A DNA stretch of 64,000 nucleotides, taken from positions 5,876,028-5,940,027 of the forward strand of contig JAJEKV010000034.1 in NCBI GenBank assembly GCA_021234155.1, given 5' to 3'. Positions within the stretch are counted from its first letter, which is position 1; every line of letters begins with the position of its first letter. The position numbers were made by a program, and so were the translations under genes. Positions 46,452 to 56,840 of this stretch are shown piece after piece. The notes beneath the pieces are model-generated. The model did no database searches. It saw only the letters and a list, made by a program, of their open reading frames with translations, and was not told the origin of the DNA. The DNA is from Isoetes taiwanensis. Its lineage: Eukaryota; Streptophyta; Lycopodiopsida; Isoetales; Isoetaceae.

Positions 46452-46832
46452 TTACATAAAAAATGTCTTTTATTAGATTGAAGGTACATGTTGTTGGTAG
46501 CCCCCAACTGGAACAATTCAAACCAATAAGAGTTGGTAAAAAGAGTGTTCGTGACAGTCGCTCTGTGAACATAGTTTTTGGCCTATTCCCTTATCTAAAC
46601 ATGGGGAGTGAAAGAAAAGAAATGTATTTTTTTTTACAAATTTCTGTCTAGTCCCCTCTTTTTTTTTCTTTCCCAGTATTTTTGCTTGAAATAAGATTGT
46701 AGACCCAATAGGAATAGAATTGTCCACTATTGGTCCCCATCCTCCATGAGAATCTATTTCCAGATTCTGATCCTCAATACAAAGAATTCAGTGATAAGAG
46801 AATATTATGACATAAAAATTGCGTCTTCTTCT
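46452..46832. other. 3' flank of C2 gene
   Basis: No gene recognised. It probably contains the 3' untranslated region of the minus-strand C2 gene. Confidence 0.4.
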
Positions 46833-48468
46833 TTATTGTTGGTAAATTGGTGGATATAGTTGTGGATTGTACACATAGTTGAGAGGTGTATAGTAAGTAT
46901 GAGGTGTAGATCGTGGCGGTGAAGGATAGTAACTTTGAGGAGGATATGATTGTGTAGATGGTGATGGTGTAGGATAGTAACTATAAGACGGATATGATTG
47001 AGTAGATGGTGATGGTGGGGGGTATGGTATGGATTGAAGGCATAAAGGATCATCATAATATGGGGGACACACAACTGTTCCATTTTGTGGAACAATACTA
47101 GGAGATGAATATTGTACTTGTGATAAATATTGAATAGGTTCTTGTTTATGAGGAGGAGGAATCGTTGGACTATTCTGCAAAACCAAAGTAGTACAAGATT
47201 TTAAGCTTTCTCCATAAGAAACAAGTAGTAAAAATCAACAGTTGTTCATCAAAAGTGCTTACCTTCCTGTCCATATGTAATACCAGTCTCACATCACCCG
47301 CATATCTACATAATGTTGTTAAGTGTTTAATATGATGTCTAATAACTAGATGGCTTCCTACAGCCTAAATACGGCACATTGACCAGAAAAACATACCTTC
47401 CATCATTAGTCTGTAGTTTCACTGTGATATCATCATGTCCACTTAAGAATGCGCTTTCCAGAGGCACACTACACATCAGAAATGACAGGTCAAGCACAGA
47501 AAATATATCCTTTGTAACAAGGACTTTATAAAAAAAATGTATAATTGTCAAGATTAAAAAGCTCAATTATTTCTCCAATGGGAAAACTATGAACTCTTCC
47601 AATTTGTAGTCTCTCAAACAACCAATGCATGCAAATTTTGCATAAGCAATCTTTTTTTATTGACCTTAATGCCCCACATTTACTATCCGCAATCCATAGA
47701 CTGGGATTCAGTTTTTGGCAAAATTCAACCTTTATATATCATCATTAATTCTGGAGCAATAGACATCCACGTGCATTATTTGAGAGAGTTATGCTCAAAG
47801 TTATGAATCTATGGGACATAAGGCATGAGATGTGGTAGAACCCTGCAGAACATTTTTTAACAAATTTTTAAAAAATTTAAGCACAGAGAGAGACACAGAC
47901 CTGCAAGAACCAATCTGGTTATCAGCTTGAAGTGTGTTACTGTTCCACACAGTAACATCAATTCGCTTGAGCCCTTCTTTTAGAGGCACTAAAAACTTCT
48001 GATTAAAATTAGGATTTCTCCCACCATCTGAAACACAGAAAACAACTAAGCCACTTAATATGATCCTATAAGGAAGCAAAACCATGTAACTCAGCCTTAC
48101 ACAAACCTGTGTGCGTTCTTGTTCTGAATTTAGCATCATAATACTGAATAACAATGTAGGGATCCTGCTTAAATATCCATTCTGTGTCTCTCAAGTTTTT
48201 ACATCCTACGACTGATTATCAACACGGAGAAGTTTAGAAGATCTAGAAACCAGAGAACAGAGCAATTCCATAGATATAAAACATAATACATAAAAAAAAA
48301 AAGGGAAGCTGTAGCAATTAGTCATGATTCCTCATTTTAGGTTTGGGAGAGACAAGATAAGGTCAGCAAGCCAGAGAACAGAGCAATTTCTAAAACCTAA
48401 AGAATAGATGCAAGAGCTAAGAATAGACACGAACCAGTAATTTCAAGCAATCCGCCATCGATATGCAT
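46833..48468 (-). CDS. C2-domain protein with Pro/Tyr-rich tail (SRC2-like), six exons
   Basis: Small plant C2 proteins of the SRC2 type bind phospholipids, often with calcium, and act in cold and stress signalling. Six exons read from 48468 down: 48468-48435, 48211-48107, 48027-47901, 47468-47397, 47305-47263 and 47174-46833. All have GT-AG introns, and all phases agree, giving 240 residues. The start MHIDGGLLEIT is the first C2 strand. DPYIVIQYYDAKFRTRTHT and DGGRNPNFNQKF are typical of the family, and VTVWNSNTLQADNQIG follows. Only part of the five-aspartate calcium site is obvious (DPY, WNSN). The tail is rich in Pro, Tyr and Ser with repeated PSPSTQSYP units. There is no sign of decay. 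This is the best-preserved ordinary gene in the window; the exact family name is inference. Confidence 0.88.
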
Positions 48469-48619
48469 AGCTACAGATGTCATAGCGGCAGGCCCAAATG
48501 AGCAGATAAAAAAGGGATTCCTTCCAGTAGCCTAACACGACTTGGTCCAGAAGGGGGGCTTCTAATCTTCTTCCCGAACGCGGACAATGGGGTCTTTTCT
48601 TCAGTTTAATATCTTCGAA
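48469..48619. promoter_or_regulatory. Upstream region of C2 gene, cut by the duplication edge
   Basis: Only about 150 bases separate the C2 start from the left edge of the 2.3-kb duplicated segment at 48620. The promoter therefore presumably extends into that segment. No specific element could be named. Confidence 0.35.
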
Positions 48620-48710
48620 ACAAAGGATCCCGGTAAGGCGTTGGGTTGAGTGACCCACCATTTCAAAACCATTGGCTATCTACAATGGGGTCTTTTTGGG
48701 TTGCCCCTAA

Positions 48711-48846
48711 GGCTGGGTTCACATGCAACTATAGCCGGAGATGGCAGATGCTGCTTTTTGGCGATGGCAGATGATGATGGTGCATGTAAAAAGGCCTGCC
48801 TTTTTACGTGATGGTGAGGTTTGCCATCGTGCATGTGAACCGGCTC
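48711..48846. mobile_element. 136-bp Tourist-like MITE with TAA duplication
   Basis: Terminal inverted repeats GGCTGGGTTCACATGC and its imperfect complement (12 of 16 match) are flanked on both sides by TAA (48708-48710 and 48847-48849), as in PIF/Harbinger MITEs. The paralogous sequence at 59,728-59,760 reads straight across (TTGCCCCTAGGGGGGCAAAC) without the element, confirming the ends. Confidence 0.88.
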
Positions 48847-48849
48847 TAA

Positions 48850-50282
48850 GGGGGCAAACCCTCGTTTTGTGGCATATTACAAATATATGCTAGTATATGC
48901 TCGGAATATGTCAATAACTGCTCCGAACCCATTATTGGCTGTATATTATCGGTCGATTATGTTGCTGGGCAGCCACTCTGGCAATCGGCTAACTGATATG
49001 TCTTGCTCGAAGGAGGTAAGGCAGGATAGAAAAAATTGACCAGAATAGAAAATGAAATTTTGGGTCGAATGAGCAAGCGAATAGTTATGAACGTTTAGGG
49101 TTATGTCGGATCATCGGTGACCGCTTGGAAAGAATCACTATATGCTCAGTCGCATCTGCTCTTGCCACAATTATATTGTTTCCTGCCTCTGGAAACTTGT
49201 GAATGAATGTAGGAACAGATGTCGTAGCCAAGTTTTGGTGCTAAAGTTTTGATTCAAGTTCGAATATAAGATGGTGATGATAAAAAATGAAAAAACACAG
49301 AAAGAATGATGGATCCGTAGAAGTATTTCGTGATAAGCATTTCGTGATTATTCACAATTGTACAATACAGTAAGATCATATCGATTTTCTATTGTTAGTG
49401 GATACTTGTTGTAGAAATGGCATGGATATACAGATGTAGTGATGTATTTTTGCTGCTCAAAAAATGTGAAGCAGATGTATAGGAAATGAGCGCAAGTTCA
49501 AAAAAGCTGATTAGGATGGAAAACGGCTTTCTACAGATGTCTTATAGAGTTTCAAATATCATATTTTTCTTATTGGATTTTATATGCTATACAATTGGCT
49601 GGGATTCCATACAATTTATGAAATAATTATTTGTTAAAACCGAAGGTGCAGATAGAGATTTGTTGCTTGTGGACTGTCATAGAATATGGAAAGTGTCATG
49701 TTCTTTTGCTGCTAGAGGTATAGTCTCGTCTTTGTAGATTTGGCATGGCACTGTGCTCTGCTCTAGATTTGTAATATTTCCGTAGTCCTTACCTCTTGCC
49801 TCATTGTCCTTGTAGTAGTTCCTACTGCATGTCTTCAAGTATGACATGGCACTGTGCTCTCCTCTAGATTTGTAATATTGTTGTAGTCCTTAGGTCTTGC
49901 CACAATGTCCTTGTAGTAGTTCCTACTGGCTATCTTCAATCTAGGGCCTTCTAGTTTTAGGTTTGATTCTTGTTCCATTACTTAATATTGTATAGTACTG
50001 ATTTTTGGTGCAGGTTTGGTATTAGTTTGTGATGTGCACTATAAGTTAAGATACGGTGTTTCTTGTCCCTTTTGTTGGAGGTCTGTCCCTTAGGTGCTTA
50101 TCTACCATATGTGTTTCTATTCCCTTTAGCGACTTTGCCATTTAATGATGGAGATAGTGCAGATAGTTGATGTTGTATGGGCATTAACTTCTAATTTGAA
50201 ATGTCTAAATCAAATACCTACTATCATGTTTGTCTTTGCATTTTTATTTGTCTGACATTTTGCTTTGGTAAATATGTATGCA
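48850..50282. other. Non-coding part of duplicated segment
   Basis: About 1.4 kb without a recognisable gene. A block with CACTGTGCTCTGCTCTAGATTTGTAATATT near 49748-49776 recurs in modified form near 49850-49880, a local duplication of about 105 bp. Confidence 0.5.
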
Positions 50283-50922
50283 ATATGGTTGAGCCTGGAT
50301 GATGTGAAAAAAGTGTGAGAGAAAATGGAATGTCTCGATATAGTCTCATGGACTAGTTTAGTTGCTGCATATGCACATGACGGGTTTCTTACCAATGAAG
50401 TTTCTTACCTTTTTGAAAAAATGCACGAGGAAGATCTTAAGCCAAATGAGGCCACTTTTGTTTCTATTCTCACTGCATGTGCCACCAAAGCAGCTATGGA
50501 ACTGGGAAAGTCAATTCATAACTATATTATTGACCATAATCTTCTGCAAAATGTAATGTTGGAAAATTCACTAGTAATTATGTACACAAAAAATGGCAAT
50601 CTTGATGATGCATTTTAGATTTTCAACAATATGCATAAAAAAACATCATCTCATGGACGACCATGTTAGTAGGATACGCAAGTCATGGGTATGATTCTTA
50701 TACTCTTTATTTCTTCGGACAAGTGCAGGAAGGTGGCATCAGATCCAATGAGGTTTCATTTCTTTATATGTTACCTGCATGTAGCCATACAGGCCTGTTG
50801 ACAGAAGGTGTTACCTATTTTTTCCTTGTTACAAAGGATCATGCCATGACCCCATTAATGGAGCATCGTTGATCTTCTTGAATAAAATATTCAAAATAAA
50901 ATGCCAATTGAACCTGACGATG
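50283..50922 (+). pseudogene. PPR remnant in copy 1
   Basis: PPR blocks in changing frames: LDIVSWTSLVAAYAHDGF near 50335, LKPNEATFVSILTACA near 50437, LENSLVIMYTKNGNLDDAF near 50560 and a KMPIEPDD end at 50900-50922. A TAG after the DDAF block and a frameshift just behind it disrupt it, and it is cut by the 202-bp repeat at 50922. Untranslatable as a whole. Confidence 0.85.
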
Positions 50923-51123
50923 CCATAGCCGGAGCTCCGCCAGAGGAAAAAGAAATGAACAGTGAAAATGCCACGTCAGCAGAAAATGCCCCACACCAAT
51001 TTTCACGTTACACGAATGTTTAGGTGTCGCAGATTCCGGCCAGAAAATTGGCCTCCGCGCTGACGCGCGTCGGCCAATTTTCTAGGCCGGAATCTGCTCC
51101 ACCTAAACATTCCTATATACAAA
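50922..51123. repeat. 202-bp direct repeat, left copy, with hairpin
   Basis: Identical by eye to 54266-54467. From 51014 to 51112 it forms a near-perfect hairpin: about 40-base arms starting GAATGTTTAGGTG, inner bases rich in GCGC, two short mismatched positions. With the right copy it brackets the recombinase gene in direct orientation. Confidence 0.95.
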
Positions 51124-51385
51124 TTTTCAGAATCACTGATTCTGAAACCTGCTTTTTTGGTATATTTTTAATCCAATTATCCTAGTCGAACATTCCTGTA
51201 TACTCAAATATAATATTAAAACACAGTTATAAGATCTACATGCTTATAAAATTACACAATTCCACTATTTTTGCAATAGCAGACAAAATTGCACTGTTTT
51301 TTGCATTGAATTCCACTGTTTTGCATTGTTCAAGTACAACATTACACAGAAAGATTACACAGAATCACGAAGTTTACTTCTTTTC
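51124..51385 (-). other. 3' region of recombinase gene
   Basis: AT-rich, probably the 3' UTR and terminator of the minus-strand gene. It opens with CAGAATCACTGATTCTG, a short palindrome. Confidence 0.45.
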
Positions 51386-53627
51386 TCAATCATAAATTCC
51401 TGAAACTCTTTCTCCAGTGCTGCAGAAGCAGTAAACGTGCAGTTGTTGAATGTACCACCATATATGCTTGTACCTACAGAACTTCAAATGTTTATATTCA
51501 AATCCAAAGCCCTGCGAGCTATCGGGCACTTCTACAATCTGTTCCAAACTTCTATTCTTCAAATCTAAAACTTGCACTCCACGACTTGCAAGTTCAGCAA
51601 CAGAATTTGTATCAGATTTCTTACCAGAAACGAGATCTTCACCATTATCAACTTCCATGGAACAATGCCCAGAATCCTGTGGCCTGTCTGCTGCTATGCC
51701 TTCATTTAAATCTACATTATCACCCAATGCAATAGCACTTGCACTTCCACGTTTCTCAGACTCATCTTGTCTCTTCAATTCTTCCTTGTAGACATCCTCG
51801 AACATTCGCCTTTGCCCAGAATCATCAAACGGCTTACTAACCACAGACATTGCACACTTCGTTCGGAGTTCAACACTCTTATCATATCTGCATAGCCACA
51901 GATAAAACTATAAATGAACCAATAACATAAAAAACATAAACAATTGAATTCTATAATTCTATAATTCAGAATTAGGCGATTTCATAATTCAGAATGCAAA
52001 TAAATAGAATAAACAATATGCAAATAAATTACCTATGATACGCTTCAGACGTCCTTTGCCCAGTAATCTGCATCCCAACGACGTCTGGAACACCAGCCCT
52101 AACCATTCTGCTAATAACGCTTGTCCTCCCTGATTTGCCAGAAAAATTACCTTCGATGCCGATTGTCTTCATCATGTATTTGACCCAGCCAGCTAATGCC
52201 TGACCACTAACCCTGTGCTTAGAGTTATACCAGATTGGCGTTCTTGGAGAAAAGATGACCTAAGAATAAACAAACTTAGTACAACACAATAACAAAGATA
52301 TTAGCCAATGGAAATGCATACCTGCATAAAAGCAAACCTTCTAGCAGGCTTCGCGGGATCAGAACTAGACTCACCCTCAGGTAGATGCCTCAAAAGTTGT
52401 TTGTACGTAAGAACGACATCACCTTCGAAACATCTGCAAGGTAATCTGAACGATTCTTCCTGATAATGGTCCATGTCCACATCATGATTCTTTGAAACCC
52501 TTTCAGAATATTCTAAATATTCTGTACCATCATCATTGCCAACCACAAAATCAGTAATTAAAAGCTCATGTAACTCTTCCTTTGCACGAATTGCAAACCT
52601 AACAACACAATAGTATAAGAACCGTCACTGCAGACCACGATTATGGTATATTTGATGATCAATATCATTCAATAACGCCGTCTCATTAGCAAAAGTAATT
52701 TCCTCAACTTTTTTTCTTTTCTTACAAACACCAGGAGTCATTCTAGACCTCCTCATTGTTGCTATGCAAGCCAACCTTGCTCTCTCAAAGATAGGATTGT
52801 GTCGAATATCAAAGGGGAATTCAATGCGGCCTTCCTTCGCAGATTCAATTTTCCTATGACGCCGAATCATACTCCCAAATTTCCTGAATAAATCTTGCAA
52901 TCTGCAAAACAGAATAGAAAAGAAACAGAATTTAAGAATGCAAAAAAAAAACAGAATGTAAGAATGTAATAGTAATATAACTTACGATTCAGTAGGATAA
53001 AGATGGCCATCCAATTTAGTTACTTGTAGCATAAACTCTTCAAGCATTCCTGCGAACTCGACGAGATCAAGCTGTTCAATTGTCTTCTCACATGAAATTC
53101 CCCGATACTCTCTCCACAAATCGAACCTGTTTCTAGCCCATGTAATCTTATTCTGTGACTTCTTTGCACCTCCAGCATTAACCTCCTTACATAGCTTCTC
53201 ATCAAGATCTATAAATGGTATGCGCTCACCATTCTCTCCAGCAATACTAGGATTTTTTGGCAGAACGGGACGGTCAAACATTCCAGAAACTTGTGCATTT
53301 GTGATGTAATCTGAAATAACTGATTCTGAAAACTCTTTACTAATCTCTGCCTCAAAATCCATATTCTTATCTGCCAAACTTTTCAAAATCACTGATCCAT
53401 CCTTATTCTGACAATTGCTGATATCAGACAACACATTGAATGTTGGAACATCTGCCATTCCTAAAAACTCCAGACTTGCAGTCATATTTCCACAGAATAA
53501 AAGAAAAATCACAAAAATACTACCACTAGACATCCTGAACGTACTTCAGACTCTGCATACAACAAAGAAAACATATTAGGGACAAAAAAAATTAACTCTA
53601 AAGCAAAATGCAAGAAAAATACTTACC
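51386..53627 (-). pseudogene. Crypton-like tyrosine recombinase, spliced, one in-frame TGA
   Basis: Tyrosine recombinases cut and rejoin DNA through a tyrosine; Cryptons use one as their only enzyme. Exons 53458-52986 (from ATG 53458), 52901-52322, 52259-52033 and 51887-51386, with GT-AG introns, join in one frame: 594 codons including the final stop. A leader exon ends at 53627 and an acceptor lies at 53553. ATG 53533, 75 bases upstream in frame, is an alternative start. An N-terminal SAM-like core-binding domain (KKSQNKITWARNRFDLW ... LDGHLYP) covers about residues 99-156. Candidate catalytic residues are R263 (RFAIRAKEE), K393-x-x-R396 (SGKSGR), Q419 at the usual His/Trp position, and Y428 (AYHRYDKS). 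The order and spacing fit the KIAA1958/ZMYM/Crypton type. A TGA replaces codon 250 (52627-52625), so this copy is probably inactive unless the stop is read through. No RT, RNase H or gag is nearby, which argues against DIRS. Confidence 0.8.
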
Positions 53628-53788
53628 TAGATTAGAATCCAGGTTCCTAGAGTTTGCCACAGTCGTCCTAGCAGTTTGAAAGTTGAAGTTGAAGATGAAC
53701 TTGCTGAAAAACACCAAAATCAGAAACAAGAACAGGGAAATATTGTGCAAGAATAGAAGATTCTTACTCAAAGGCAACACTCCAGCTC
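53628..53788 (-). promoter_or_regulatory. Leader exon and promoter region of recombinase gene
   Basis: On the minus strand a good donor (CTAG|GTAAGTATTTTTCTTG at 53627/53626) ends a non-coding leader exon that lies here. The next exon begins after TATGCAG at 53552. The transcription start is not identifiable; the minisatellite at 53789 would lie in or just upstream of the promoter. Confidence 0.5.
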
Positions 53789-54172
53789 GAAAAATGACAG
53801 AAGATCCTTTACAAAGAGGCGCTCCACTTGAAAAATGACATAAGATCCTTTACAAAGAGGCGCTCCAGCTCGAAAAATGATAGAACATCCTTTACAAACA
53901 GGCGCTCCACTTGAAAAATGACAGAAGATCCTTTACAAAGAGGCGCCCAAAAAAAATGACAGAAGATCCTTTACAAAGAGGCGCTCCAGCTCAAAAAATG
54001 ACAGAAGATCCTTTACAAAGAGGCTCCACTTGAAAAAAAATGAGAAGATCCTTTACAAAGAGGCGCTCCAGCTCGAAAATGACAGAAGATCCTTTACAAA
54101 GAGGCGCTCCAGCTCGAAAAATGACAGAAGATCCTTTACAAAGATCCTTTACAAAGAGGCGCTCGACTTGAA
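53789..54172. repeat. 41-43-bp minisatellite upstream of recombinase gene
   Basis: About nine units with the core AAGATCCTTTACAAAGAGGC separated by alternating GCTCCAGCTCGAAAAATGAC and GCTCCACTTGAAAAATGAC links, period 41-42 with some short units. It lies between the recombinase leader exon and the right 202-bp repeat, inside the bracketed unit. A plus-strand open frame across it is a by-product. Confidence 0.9.
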
Positions 54173-54265
54173 AATGGCATCAAATGAAAGAGCCAGCCAA
54201 GGCGGTTCAGAAACTCTAAAGAAAGAGCCGATCGACGCAGTCTGGCCCCTTGGCATCAAGACGAC
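54173..54265. other. Right subterminal sequence of the bracketed unit
   Basis: A short unique stretch between minisatellite and right repeat. It ends CAAGACGAC just before GCCATAGCC, similar to CTGACGAT before the left copy; four bases (ACGA) are shared at both edges. Confidence 0.5.
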
Positions 54266-54467
54266 GCCATAGCCGGAGCTCCGCCAGAGGAAAAAGAAAT
54301 GAACAGTGAAAATGCCACGTCAGCAGAAAATGCCCCACACCAATTTTCACGTTACACGAATGTTTAGGTGTCGCAGATTCCGGCCAGAAAATTGGCCTCC
54401 GCGCTGACGCGCGTCGGCCAATTTTCTAGGCCGGAATCTGCTCCACCTAAACATTCCTATATACAAA
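54266..54467. repeat. 202-bp direct repeat, right copy, with hairpin
   Basis: Identical to 50922-51123. It joins directly to copy 2 of the 2.3-kb segment with a 5-base overlap, ACAAA (54463-54467), belonging to both. Confidence 0.95.
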
Positions 54468-56760
54468 GGATCCCGGTAAGGCGTTGGGTTGAGTGACCCA
54501 CCATTTCAAAACCATTGGCTATCTACAATGGGGTCTTTTTGGGTTGCCCCTAAGGCTGGGTTCACATGCAACCATAGCCGGAGATGGCAGATGCTGCTTT
54601 TTGGCGATGGCAGATGATGATGGTGCATGTAAAAAGGCCTGCCTTTTTACGTGATGGTGAGGGTTGCCATCGTGCATGTGAACCGGCTCTAAGGGGGCAA
54701 ACCCTCGTTTTGTGGCATATTACAAATATATGCTAGTATATGCTCGGAATATGTCAATAACTGCTCCAAACCCATTATTGGCTGTATATTATCGGTCGAT
54801 TATGTTGCTGGGCAGCCACTCTGGCAATCGGCTAACCGATACGTCTTGCTCGAAGGAGGTAAGGCAGGATAGAAAAAATTGACCAGAATAGAAAATGAAA
54901 TTTTGGGTCGAATGAGCAAGCGAATAGTTATGAACGTTTAGGGTTATGTCGGATCATCGGTGACCGCTTGGAAAGAATCACTATATGCTCAGTCGCATCT
55001 GCTCTTGCCACAATTATATTGTTTCCTGCCTCTGGAAACTTGTGAATGAATGTAGGAACAGATGTCGTAGCCAAGTTTTGGTGCTAAAGTTTTGATTCAA
55101 GTTCGAATATAAGATGGTGATGATAAAAAACGAAAAAACACAGAAAGAACGATGGATCCGTAGAAGTATTTCGTGATAAGCATTTCGTGATTATTCACAA
55201 TTGTACAATACAGTAAGATCGTATCGATTTTCTATTGTTAGTGGATACTTGTTGTAGAAATGGCATGGATATACAGATGTAGTGATGTATTTTTGCTGCT
55301 CAAAAAATGTGAAGCAGGTGTATAGGAAATGAGCGCAAGTTCAAAAAAGCTGATTAGGATGGAAAACGGCTTTCTACAGATGTCTTATAGAGTTTCAAAT
55401 ATCATATTTTTCTTATTGGATTTTATATGCTATACAATTGGCTGGGATTCCATACAATTTATGAAATAATTATTTGTTAAAACCGAAGGTGCAGATAGAG
55501 ATTTGTTGCTTGTGGACTGTCATAGAATATGGAAATTGTCATGTTCTTTTGCTGCTAGAGGTATAGTCTCGTCTTTGTAGATTTGGCATGGCACTGTGCT
55601 CTGCTCTAGATTTGTAATATTTCCGTAGTCCTTACCTCTTGCCTCATTGTCCTTGTAGTAGTTCCTACTGCATGTCTTCAAGTATGACATGGCACTGTGC
55701 TCTCCTCTAGATTTGTAATATTGTTGTAGTCCTTAGGTCTTTGCCACAATGTCCTTGTAGTAGTTCCTACCTTCTATCTTCAATCTAGGGCCTTCTAGTT
55801 TTAGGTTTGATTCTTGTTCCATTACTTAATATTGTATAGTACTGATTTTTGGTGCAGGTTTGGTATTAGTTTGTGATGTGCACTATAAGTTAAGATACGG
55901 TGTTCCTTGTCCCTTTTGTTGGAGGTCTGTCCCTTAGGTGCTTATCTACCATATGTGTTTCTATTCCCTTTAGCGACTTTGCCATTTAATGATGGAGATA
56001 GTGCAGATAGTTGATGTTGTATGGGCATTAACTTCTAATTTGAAATGTCTAAATCAAATGCCTACTATCATGTTTGTCTTTGCATTTTTATTTGTCTGAC
56101 ATTTTGCTTTGGTAAATATGTATGCAATATGGTTGAGCCTGATGATGTGAAAAAAGTGTGAGAGAAAATGGAATGTCTCGATATAGTCTCATGGACTAGT
56201 TTAGTTGCTGCATATGCACATGACGGGTTTCTTACCAATGAAGTTTCTTACCTTTTTGAAAAAATGCACGAGGAAGATCTTAAGCCAAATGAGGCCACTT
56301 TTGTTTCTATTCTCACTGCATGTGCCACCAACTATGGAACTGGGAAAGTCAATTCATAACTATATTATTGACCATAATCTTCTGCAAAATGTAATGTTGG
56401 AAAATTCACTAGTAATTATGTACACAAAAAATGGCAATCTTGATGATGCATTTTAGATTTTCAACAATATGCATAAAAAAACATCATCTCATGGACGACC
56501 ATGTTAGTAGGATACGCAAGTCATGGGTATGATTCTTATACTCTTTATTTCTTCAGACAAGTGCAGGAAGGTGGCATCAGATCCAATGAGGTTTCATTTC
56601 TTTATATGTTACCTGCATGTAGCCATACAGGCCTGTTGGCAGAATGTGTTACCTATTTTTTCCTTGTTACAAAGGATCATGCCATGACCCCATTAATGGA
56701 GCATCGTTGATCTTCTTGAATAAAATATTCAAAATAAAATGCCAATTGAACCTGACGATG
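54463..56760 (+). repeat. 2.3-kb duplicated segment, copy 2
   Basis: See copy 1 at 48620-50922. Differences include a 5-base deletion near 56330, which shifts the PPR frame, a one-base deletion near 56140 and an extra T near 55740. The right end is continuous with PPR sequence, unlike copy 1. Confidence 0.95.
54554..54689. mobile_element. Tourist-like MITE, duplicated copy
   Basis: The same 136-bp MITE as at 48711-48846, carried along in the duplication, again with TAA on both sides (54551-54553 and 54690-54692). Confidence 0.85.
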
Positions 56761-56840
56761 TTGTGTGGATGCCTTATCTTAATGCTTGCAGAATTTGTGA
56801 TGATGCAGAATGAGGAACGTGTGCCACCCCTCCAAGCTGC
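56120..56840 (+). pseudogene. PPR remnant in copy 2
   Basis: As in copy 1, but with the 5-base deletion near 56330. It continues past 56760 through EPDDVVWMPYLNACRICDDAE, a typical PPR end region, to TGA at about 56812. It shows that the duplicated segment originally ended inside a PPR gene. Confidence 0.85.

Larger units (their letters stand above)
48620..50922 (+). repeat. 2.3-kb duplicated segment, copy 1
   Basis: Matches 54463-56760 over its whole length with only scattered single-base differences and a 5-base indel, about 99 per cent by eye. It contains a Tourist-like MITE at the left and a PPR remnant at the right. The left flanks differ before ACAAAGGATCCCGG. The right end is cut at ACGATG, in the middle of the PPR sequence, by the 202-bp repeat. 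Copy 2 continues through this point into further PPR sequence, so copy 2 shows the older right-hand context. Confidence 0.95.

Noticed and set aside
48443-48661. Minus-strand 72-residue open frame upstream of the C2 gene
   Set aside because: It overlaps the true first exon in another frame and crosses the duplication edge; the family's own start at 48468 explains the sequence better.
51386-53627. DIRS/Ngaro-type retrotransposon
   Set aside because: These also carry RT and RNase H; none is present between the 202-bp repeats, and the gene has introns as Cryptons may have.
54030-54272. 80-residue basic open frame
   Set aside because: It runs over the 41-43-bp minisatellite and is repetitive; no family.
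50922-54467. Ordinary LTR retrotransposon with 202-bp LTRs
   Set aside because: No primer binding site, polypurine tract, gag or pol; the repeats do not have clear TG...CA ends; the gene is a spliced recombinase on the minus strand.
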